A stretch of 13,125 nt of DNA from DASSNR01 sp036278935 (GTDB lineage: Bacteria; Gemmatimonadota; Gemmatimonadetes; Gemmatimonadales; Gemmatimonadaceae), in contig DASUKA010000136.1 in assembly GCA_036278935.1 (NCBI GenBank), forward strand, positions 1-13,125. The letters are read 5' to 3'. The translations under genes and the position numbers were made by a program. Within the stretch, counting starts at the first letter, position 1. Each line of letters opens with the position of its first letter. Shown here in pieces: positions 1 to 5,807 of the stretch. The notes beneath the pieces were generated by a model. It worked only from the letters and a program-made list of their open reading frames with translations. It searched no databases and was not told the origin of the DNA.

Positions 1-1169
1 TCGATCACTCCGGTGGCGGGGCCGGCGTCGGCCAGTCGCTCGTAGCTGCGCGGGACCATCTGCGCGAGCGCGTACGCCGCACCGCCCAGCACGCGGGAGA
101 GCGCGGCCACTTCCTTCACGTCATCGGTGGCGTAGCGGCGCACGCGCTCGGGGTCGGTGCGATAGGTCGTGTAGATGAGATCGCCGCGCACGTACTCCCG
201 GTCGCTCGCGGCGAGGCCCAGATGCCTGGCCACCACCTTGAGGCCGTGCCCGGGAAGATCGCGCGTGGAGAAATCGTGGCGCCGCACCGCGTCAAGCGTG
301 TCGATCAGCTCGCGGCCCGGCGCCACGAAGCGCACGCGGCGGCGGTCGGTCGGATCACCGGATATGGCACGGGCCGGCGCGCCACGCCGGGCAGCGCGCA
401 CGGCGAGCCCCGTGCCGTCCACGCGGCCCAGCGAGAGCGGCACGCCGAGCATCCGGGCGCGCTGGTCGAGAAAGGGGAGGTCGAAGCCGTGCAGATTGTG
501 GTTCTCGATCACATCGGGGTCCGCCGCGCGCACGCGGGCCATGAGCCGGTGGATGAGATCGGCTTCCGCCGCCTCGCTCTCGTCCCGCGCTTCGAGCACC
601 TCCGTGTCGCCCGTGTGGTAGCGCACCGAGATCATGAAGATGCGATCGTGCCGCGCGTCGAGCCCTGTCGTCTCGAGATCGAACTGCAGGCGATGCACCT
701 GATCGAACGTCAGACCGCGAAAGTATGTGCGGCCGGTCGCCACGAGGTACTGTTCCTCGCTCGGCAGGGCGAGCACGCTCTCGCGCCCCAGCGCTCCGAG
801 ATGACCAACCCGACGGCCCAACCGCTCTGACGCGCCACGCAGCACCGCGGCCACGAGCGCGCGGCCATCCTCGGCGCTCACGAGATAGCGCAACGCACCA
901 GGGCCATCGAGCTCGCGATAACGAATGCTCGGCGCCGCGTGCTGCCGCGCCGGACCATCGTCACGGACAAGACGTGCGCCGAGGTGCCGGAGGTCATCCA
1001 GGTATTGGAGGAGCAGCCAGGGACGGAAGCGCTCCTCCTCGCACGCGAGCGCGCCCGTTTCCGGAAGCCGGCGCCAGATGAGGGCGCGGCCATCCGGGCT
1101 CGCGTACACGGAGACAATGCCCGGGGTGGGATCCCAGCCCCAGAGCCAGTCGTCTGCCGGCGCGCTCAC
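1..1169 (-). CDS. Family B DNA polymerase, N-terminal and 3'-5' exonuclease part (runs off left edge)
   Basis: Translating the minus strand gives one continuous frame of 389 codons that stays open to the left edge, so only the N-terminal half is present (complete family B polymerases are about 750-800 residues). Seen directly: the three proofreading exonuclease motifs in order, Exo I as FDLETTGL (D164, E166), Exo II as NLHGFDLPFL (D230) and Exo III as YATDD (Y346, D350). The acidic residues that bind the two metals are all present, so proofreading should be active. The polymerase domain with its DTD motif lies outside the window. The start is the GTG at 1169, placing the family-like WLWGWDPTPGIVSV segment at about residue 7. 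No strong Shine-Dalgarno is visible. The frame is open upstream to an ATG at 1335, but that extension (proline/alanine-rich, no recognisable domain) looks untranslated. In bacteria such enzymes usually serve in repair or restart replication; that role is inferred here. The gene is divergent from the lipoprotein gene. Confidence 0.88.
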   Translation of the reverse strand, partial: MSAPADDWLWGWDPTPGIVSVYASPDGRALIWRRLPETGALACEEERFRPWLLLQYLDDLRHLGARLVRDDGPARQHAAPSIRYRELDGPGALRYLVSAEDGRALVAAVLRGASERLGRRVGHLGALGRESVLALPSEEQYLVATGRTYFRGLTFDQVHRLQFDLETTGLDARHDRIFMISVRYHTGDTEVLEARDESEAAEADLIHRLMARVRAADPDVIENHNLHGFDLPFLDQRARMLGVPLSLGRVDGTGLAVRAARRGAPARAISGDPTDRRRVRFVAPGRELIDTLDAVRRHDFSTRDLPGHGLKVVARHLGLAASDREYVRGDLIYTTYRTDPERVRRYATDDVKEVAALSRVLGGAAYALAQMVPRSYERLADAGPATGVI

Positions 1170-1272
1170 CTGCTCGGGGGGAGGCGGGTCATGCGCGGAC
1201 GCTACCGCGATGGCGGCGCGGGGGATAGTGGCTGGTATCCGGGCAAGAGCGCGGTCATCCGGGGATTCTGTG

Positions 1273-1290
1273 TCATATAAGTGATATAAG
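1273..1290. repeat. Tandem 9-bp AT-rich repeat, possible promoter -10 region
   Basis: Two adjacent 9-bp units, tcatataag and tgatataag, differ at one position. Each contains TATAAG on the plus strand, five of six matches to the sigma-70 -10 consensus. They form an AT island in very GC-rich DNA about 100 bp before the chosen polymerase start. No good -35 box sits 17 bp upstream of either copy, so a promoter or operator role is only inferred and the direction is unclear. Confidence 0.4.
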
Positions 1291-1465
1291 AGAGTGCGCG
1301 ATATGGAGATTGCGCGGCACGCCGGCCATGCCATTGTCTGTTGGTCGGACAGATACCGGCCCCTGCGCGTGGTGCTGTGGCACGAGCCGGCACAAAATGT
1401 GGCACACGTCACACACCAACCGGGCACGACACCCAGGTAACCTCGTTTTCCACAAATTCACTGCC

Positions 1466-1513
1466 TTGCAGAATGCACGAGAGCCCTTGCAAAACGCGTT
1501 GGAGCCGTTGCAG
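1466..1513. repeat. Three TTGCA direct repeats spaced exactly 21 bp
   Basis: TTGCA occurs at 1466, 1487 and 1508. The first two units are imperfect copies over their whole length: TTGCA, then gAAtGC or aAAcGC, then a GAGCC block at the end. The third copy is partial. A 21-bp spacing is two helical turns, so the repeats face the same side of the DNA, as expected for cooperative regulator binding. The site is about 190 bp upstream of the lipoprotein start. Regulator binding is inference; the spacing is seen. Confidence 0.45.
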
Positions 1514-1705
1514 CCATCGGTGCGCAACCCGTCCAGCGCGGGCTCGACGAGTGAAGTGTGCGAATGGGCAAGTGGCACGGAGTTTGGCGCGACCGGCCGG
1601 CCACAGCCGGCACATCGGTTGCTTTCCCGGGGCCTGCTCACGGTTCACTCGGCATCCTCACCGGCTCGGCCTCGCTCGGGCCATCATATCTCACCGGACC
1701 CACCG

Positions 1706-2284
1706 ATGACTCGCTCGCGCATTCTCTCAACGTTGACGGCAGCGCTCTTCCTCGCCGTCGGTATCAGCTGCACCTCGGATTCATTTCCTACCGGTCCCAC
1801 CGCCCCGGAGGCGACAACAGCGGTCCCGGCACCATCTCCGTCGCTGCTGGGTGGACTGCTGGGGACCCTGAGCAACGTGCCGATCGTCTCCGGCCTCCTG
1901 ACCTGCAGCCCGCAGCCCTACGCCGCGGATACGCTGGTGGTCGGCTCCGACGGCGGCACGCTCCATATCGGTCCGCATACCTTCGTGATCCCCAGAGGAG
2001 CGCTCTCCTCCCCGGTTCGGATCATTGGCGAGGCGCCGAGCGACAAGGTCGTCTCCGTGCGTTTCCAGCCGGAAGGGCTCCGCTTCAACCGGCGGCACCT
2101 GCCGCAGCTCACACTCGACTACTCGTCGTGCGGGCTCGTCGCGAATATCCTGCCCAAGCAGATAGTGTACACGGATGACTCGCTCAACATCCTGACCGTC
2201 CTGACGGGATCGCTGGACAACCTGCTGAGCGACAGGGTGAGCGCGCCCATCAAGCACTTCTCCCGTTACGCGGTGGCATGGTAG
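1706..2284 (+). CDS. Small ZU5-like lipoprotein
   Basis: Encodes 192 residues. The N-terminus is a lipoprotein signal: basic MTRSR, a hydrophobic run, then GISC with the candidate acylated cysteine at C22. Glycine at -3 is off the usual lipobox, so a normal export signal is possible. A Thr/Pro/Ala-rich linker (about 25-46) leads to a beta-rich domain (about 78-188) with GGTLHIGPHTFVIPRGAL, a pattern I recognise from ZU5-like domains: a Gly-Gly strand, then an IP-x-GAL turn. C67 and C142 could form a disulfide. ZU5 domains are usually interaction modules, so an envelope structural or sensory role is more likely than an enzyme. The frame is open back to 1310, but the signal peptide fixes the start at 1706; no clear Shine-Dalgarno precedes it. 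The stop lies 9 bp before the HD-GYP gene, so the two are probably co-transcribed. Confidence 0.75.
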   Translation: MTRSRILSTLTAALFLAVGISCTSDSFPTGPTAPEATTAVPAPSPSLLGGLLGTLSNVPIVSGLLTCSPQPYAADTLVVGSDGGTLHIGPHTFVIPRGALSSPVRIIGEAPSDKVVSVRFQPEGLRFNRRHLPQLTLDYSSCGLVANILPKQIVYTDDSLNILTVLTGSLDNLLSDRVSAPIKHFSRYAVAW

Positions 2285-2293
2285 GATCGTCTA

Positions 2294-3907
2294 ATGGGGA
2301 GAATGCTCTCTCCTTTCCTGCCGCGGCGCTCCGCACGCGGTCCCACGCGCAACGCCGGCAATCTGCTGAGCGACGCGCAAGCGCACGAGCGCGCCGGCCA
2401 CATGGCCGAGGCGCTCGGGTGCTACGAGGGGGCCATTGCCACGGCGGAGGAGAGTGGCGAGCGGGTGGTCTTGGCGGAGGCGCTCCGGAGGCTGGCGATC
2501 ATGTGCCACCACCGGAACGACCAGCCCCGGGCGCGGGAGCTGGGTAGACGCAGTCACGAGGTGGCGATCGCGGCGGACCATGCCCTGCTCGCCGCCGAGG
2601 CGCTCAACGTGCTCGCGCTGTTCGAGTACGAGAGCGGTGGTATCGAGGATGCGCGCGAGCTGTTCCACCGGGCGCTGGAGCTGGGAGGTACCAGCCTGGC
2701 GCTCCGCGCGCGTATCGAGCAGAACCTGGGCGTTCTGGCGAACATCCAGGGCGACCTGGACGGGGCGCTCGCGCATTATCAGCGCTCGCTCGATGCGAGC
2801 CGGAGCAGCGGGAACGAGCAGATGTGCGCGATCGCCTACCACAACCTGGGGATGATCAGCGCCGACCGGCAGCTCTGGGACAACGCGGACCACTATTTCC
2901 GCGAGAGCATCGCCATCGCCCAGCGCAGCGGCGACCTGCACCTGCAGGGCCTCTGTCTCCTCAACCACTCCGAGGTGCATCTCGCGCGCCAGCAGTACGA
3001 CCTGGCGCGGCAGAGTGCCGAGTCGGCGCTGGGGATCTTCGACCGGCTCGACGCCCGGCTGGACAAGTCGGACGCCTACAAGGTGATCGGCATGGTGTAC
3101 CGGGAAACCGGGCGCCTGGCGCTCGCTGAGTCTCGCCTTCGCTCGGCCATCGAGCTGGCGGTGGACACCGGCTCGGTGCTGAGCGAGGCGGAGAGCTCAC
3201 GCGAGATGGCGAAGCTGTACCAGGCGATGGGGCGCAACCAGGAGTCGCTCACCCTCCTCACCGCCGCATACCGATTGTTCGGGCGGCTGGATGCACGCGT
3301 CGACCTGGTGGACGTGGCCGCCAAGCGCGCGAACCTCGAGGAGACTTACCTGGCCATCGTGCGCGACTGGGGACAGTCGATCGAATCGGCGGACAGCTAC
3401 ACCTACGGCCACTGCGAGCGCGTGGCCAGCTATGCGCTCGAGGTGGGGCGCGCGCTCGGCATCGATGAGACCGAGCAGACCACCATCCGGCTGGGCGCGT
3501 ATCTGCACGACCTGGGCAAGGTCAAGGTGCCGCACGAGATCCTGAATAAGCCCGGCGCGCTCACGCGCGAGGAGTTCGAGGTGATGCAGATGCACCCGGT
3601 GTGGGGCATCGAGTTGCTGGCCACCGTCGAGTTCCCGTGGGATCTGAAGCCGATCATCCGCTGGCATCACGAGAAGTACGACGGCTCGGGCTACCCCGAT
3701 CACCTGCGCGGTGAAGAGATCCCGCTGCTGGCGCAGGTGGTGTGCATCGTGGATGTGTACGACGCGCTCACCACCACGCGCAGCTATCGCGGCGCGCTCG
3801 ACAAGGCCGAGGCGCTCCGTCGCATGCGCGAGTCGGAGCACTGGTGGCGCCCGGATGTGTTCGCGGCATTCATGGGAACCGTGGGGGCGCTGGAGCCGGC
3901 GATGTAA
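2294..3907 (+). CDS. TPR-repeat HD-GYP protein, probable cyclic-di-GMP phosphodiesterase
   Basis: Encodes 537 residues with no signal peptide or membrane segment, so it is probably cytoplasmic. Residues about 20-340 are helical TPR-type repeats, with typical NLGVLANIQGDLDGAL and NLGMISADRQLWDNA units, probably seven or eight copies. Residues about 350-520 form an HD-GYP domain: H373 in YGHCERV, the HDLGK motif (H405, D406), H434 in MQMHP, HHEKYDGSGYP (H458, H459, G466-Y467-P468) and D487 in IVDVYDAL. The signature and metal-ligand positions are intact, so hydrolysis of c-di-GMP to pGpG and GMP is expected. The TPR array takes the place of the more usual response-regulator receiver and probably receives the input by protein contact. 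The start at 2294 has a weak GGA 8-9 bases upstream; ATG 2303 is possible but would have its purine run too close. The gene lies 9 bp after the lipoprotein, which could be a partner in an envelope signal (inference). Confidence 0.9.
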   Translation: MGRMLSPFLPRRSARGPTRNAGNLLSDAQAHERAGHMAEALGCYEGAIATAEESGERVVLAEALRRLAIMCHHRNDQPRARELGRRSHEVAIAADHALLAAEALNVLALFEYESGGIEDARELFHRALELGGTSLALRARIEQNLGVLANIQGDLDGALAHYQRSLDASRSSGNEQMCAIAYHNLGMISADRQLWDNADHYFRESIAIAQRSGDLHLQGLCLLNHSEVHLARQQYDLARQSAESALGIFDRLDARLDKSDAYKVIGMVYRETGRLALAESRLRSAIELAVDTGSVLSEAESSREMAKLYQAMGRNQESLTLLTAAYRLFGRLDARVDLVDVAAKRANLEETYLAIVRDWGQSIESADSYTYGHCERVASYALEVGRALGIDETEQTTIRLGAYLHDLGKVKVPHEILNKPGALTREEFEVMQMHPVWGIELLATVEFPWDLKPIIRWHHEKYDGSGYPDHLRGEEIPLLAQVVCIVDVYDALTTTRSYRGALDKAEALRRMRESEHWWRPDVFAAFMGTVGALEPAM

Positions 3908-3952
3908 TGACGGGCGCATCGGAGATCGCGGCGTAACCGTCCACCCCATACC

Positions 3953-3974
3953 CGGCGCTCCCAGCGGAGCGCCG
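3953..3974. other. Intergenic hairpin between HD-GYP and oxidoreductase genes
   Basis: Perfect 8-bp inverted repeat: cggcgctc at 3953-3960 and gagcgccg at 3967-3974, with a 6-base loop. No T-run follows, so a classical intrinsic terminator is not supported. It could weaken read-through, or be a small dispersed palindromic element or mRNA-stabilising structure. It lies in the 154-bp gap 3908-4061, where I see no gene. Confidence 0.4.
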
Positions 3975-4061
3975 CTTGCACAGGATGACGGTGAACGATC
4001 GATGGCGGCCGGCGGCGCTCTCTGCGCCCCGGCACGACCATTGTCCGGGCCCGACATCCCG

Positions 4062-5744
4062 ATGAGCGATCCCATACCACGTAACGTCGTCGCATTCCCC
4101 CGGCTCAGCGACAGCCAGATCGACACCCTCGCGCAGGCCGGCACGCGGCGGCACTTCCACGATGGTGAGCCGCTGTTCGAGGCGGGCGGCAGCCGCAACG
4201 CGTTCTACGTCATTCTCGACGGCGCGGTGGAGGTCATCGACCACTCCGGCGCGGCGCCCCGCACGGTCACGGTGCACCACCCCGGCGAGTTCACGGGCGA
4301 CATCGACCTGCTGAGCCAGCGGCATCCCGTGGTGAGCGCGGTGGCGCGCGGGGAGACCGACGTGCTGGAGATCGCGCCGGCCGACATCCGCCAGATCATC
4401 GCCGAGCGGCCCGCACTGGGCGAGGTGATTCTTCGCGCTTTTGTCGCGCGCCGCAGCGAGCTGCTCGGCTCGGGTTTCCAGGGGGTGCGGGTGATGGGAC
4501 CCGGCAGCTCGCGCGACACATACCGCCTGCTCGAGTTCCTGAGCCGCAACCAGATTCCGGCCACGTGGATCGACACCGAGGAGGATCCGGGCGTGGCGGA
4601 GCTGCTGCGCCACCTCGGGCTCGACGAGCACGCGCTGCCCGCGGTCGCCTGCCCCGGCCAGCCGCTGCTGCGCAATCCGTCCACGCGCGAGCTCGCCGCG
4701 GCCGTGGGCGTCAAGCGTCCCATCGGGAGCGATGTGTATGACATGGTGATCATCGGCGCCGGTCCGGCGGGGCTGGCCGCCGCCGTGTACGGCTCCTCCG
4801 AGGGGTTGCGCACGCTCGTGCTCGACAGCTCGGCGCCGGGAGGACAGGCCGGCGCATCGATGAAGATCGAGAACTACCTGGGCTTTCCCATGGGCATCAC
4901 CGGCGCCGAGCTCACGAGCCGCGCCACGCTCCAGGCGCAGAAGTTCGACACGCGCATCTCCACGCCCTCCTCCGCGACGGGGCTGGAACGGTCCGATGCC
5001 AAGCTGGTGGTGCGACTGGATGATGACGAGCGCGCCAACGCGCGCTGCGTGCTGATTGCCACGGGCGCGGAATATCGCCGGCTGGATGCGCCGGGCCGCG
5101 AGCGGTTCGAGGGACTCGGCGTCTACTATGCCGCCACGCCTACCGAGCTGGACGCCTGCGGCACCGACGAAGTGGTGGTGATCGTCGGCGCGGGAAACTC
5201 GGCGGGACAGGCGGCGGTGTTCCTCAGCGAGCACACGCCGCGTGTGCTCATGCTCGTGCGGGAGGGCGACCTGCGCGCAAGCATGTCGAGCTATCTCGCC
5301 GAGCGCATCGAGGAGGCGGAGAACATCGAGATCTGGTACCGCACCGAGATCCGCCGGATGGACGGCGCCGAGCGGTTGGAGCGCATCGAGACGGTGAACA
5401 CCCAGACGGGCGAGACCCATACGGTTGCCACGCCGGCGGTGTTCATCTTCATCGGTGCCGTCCCGTGCAGCGCATGGCTCCCGCCCGAGGTGGAGCGGGA
5501 TGAGCGCGGGTATATCCGCACCGGACGCGCGGTGGCGAAGTCGCCGCGCTGGACCATGTCGCGACCGCCTTTTCTGCTGGAGACGAGCATGCCCGGCGTC
5601 TTCGCGGCGGGCGACGTGCGGCTGGGCTCGGTGAAGCGAGTGGCGTCAGCGGTGGGCGAGGGCGCGATGGCGGTGAGCTTCGTGCACGCGTATCTGGCGG
5701 AGGGGGAGGCGCGGCAGGCGAGCGTAGCGGCGGTCAGGGCTTGA
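4062..5744 (+). CDS. Cyclic-nucleotide-binding domain fused to thioredoxin-reductase-like flavoprotein
   Basis: Encodes 560 residues in three parts. Residues about 12-130 are a cNMP-binding (CAP/CRP-type) domain, with FYVILDGAVEVID and a GEFTGDIDLL segment at the phosphate-binding cassette. Residues about 148-218 look like a thioredoxin/glutaredoxin fold (TYRLLEFLSRNQIPATWIDT, then ALPAV and a PLLRNPS strand) without the catalytic cysteines. Residues about 226-550 are a TrxR-type oxidoreductase: FAD-binding GAGPAG at 232-237, GGQAG near 260, NAD(P)H-binding GAGNSA at 376-381, and the C-terminal FAD-binding AAGDVR (G517, D518). Where TrxR carries CATC, this protein reads YYAATP (355-360), so the redox pair is absent; the four cysteines (197, 329, 366, 469) are isolated. 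It should therefore bind FAD and NAD(P)H but not reduce thioredoxin in the usual way. A ferredoxin-NADP-reductase-like or other electron-transfer role, gated by a cyclic nucleotide, is inferred. ATG 4062 is chosen because the upstream open frame is domain-free; no clear Shine-Dalgarno precedes it. Confidence 0.87.
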   Translation: MSDPIPRNVVAFPRLSDSQIDTLAQAGTRRHFHDGEPLFEAGGSRNAFYVILDGAVEVIDHSGAAPRTVTVHHPGEFTGDIDLLSQRHPVVSAVARGETDVLEIAPADIRQIIAERPALGEVILRAFVARRSELLGSGFQGVRVMGPGSSRDTYRLLEFLSRNQIPATWIDTEEDPGVAELLRHLGLDEHALPAVACPGQPLLRNPSTRELAAAVGVKRPIGSDVYDMVIIGAGPAGLAAAVYGSSEGLRTLVLDSSAPGGQAGASMKIENYLGFPMGITGAELTSRATLQAQKFDTRISTPSSATGLERSDAKLVVRLDDDERANARCVLIATGAEYRRLDAPGRERFEGLGVYYAATPTELDACGTDEVVVIVGAGNSAGQAAVFLSEHTPRVLMLVREGDLRASMSSYLAERIEEAENIEIWYRTEIRRMDGAERLERIETVNTQTGETHTVATPAVFIFIGAVPCSAWLPPEVERDERGYIRTGRAVAKSPRWTMSRPPFLLETSMPGVFAAGDVRLGSVKRVASAVGEGAMAVSFVHAYLAEGEARQASVAAVRA

Positions 5745-5778
5745 AGCGCGAGACCTCGCGCTTCAAGCCCTGACCGCC
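5729..5778. terminator. 24-bp perfect inverted repeat, probable bidirectional terminator
   Basis: Arms 5729-5752 and 5755-5778 are perfectly complementary over 24 bp, with only two bases between them; a real RNA loop would open one or two more pairs. The left arm includes the last codons and TGA stop (5742-5744) of the oxidoreductase gene. The right arm ends 30 bp past the stop of the convergent mannosidase gene. Neither side has a clear T-run, so efficiency as an intrinsic terminator is uncertain, but position and strength of the stem fit a shared terminator between convergent genes. Confidence 0.65.
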
Positions 5779-5807
5779 ATTCCACCTGCCCCCGCCCGCT
5801 CCCTACC

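Larger units (their letters stand above)
1170..1705. other. 536-bp divergent intergenic region
   Basis: No credible gene lies here. Plus-strand frames give low-complexity Arg/Pro/Cys-rich translations without a domain. The region separates the leftward polymerase gene from the rightward lipoprotein/HD-GYP set and should hold promoters for both. It is less GC-rich than its surroundings, especially at 1270-1295 and 1385-1490. It contains the 9-bp tandem repeat at 1273-1290, a small inverted repeat (tctgt at 1337-1341, acaga at 1349-1353) and the three 21-bp-spaced TTGCA repeats at 1466-1513, listed separately where useful. I cannot assign a transcription start with confidence. Confidence 0.7.

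Noticed and set aside
222..830. Plus-strand open frame of 202 codons
   Set aside because: It is antisense to the polymerase gene, whose minus-strand translation shows all three exonuclease motifs. The plus-strand translation has no recognisable domain.
1310..1705. N-terminal extension of the lipoprotein frame
   Set aside because: The translation is low-complexity, and the lipoprotein signal starting at 1706 would be buried mid-protein.
3711..4061. In-frame upstream extension of the flavoprotein gene
   Set aside because: It overlaps the end of the HD-GYP gene and gives an Arg/Ser-rich translation; the conserved-looking N-terminus begins at 4062.
3870..5420. Minus-strand open frame of 516 codons opposite the flavoprotein gene
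   Set aside because: Arg/His/Ala-rich composition without a domain. Long antisense frames are expected opposite high-GC genes, and the plus strand carries clear FAD and NAD(P) motifs.
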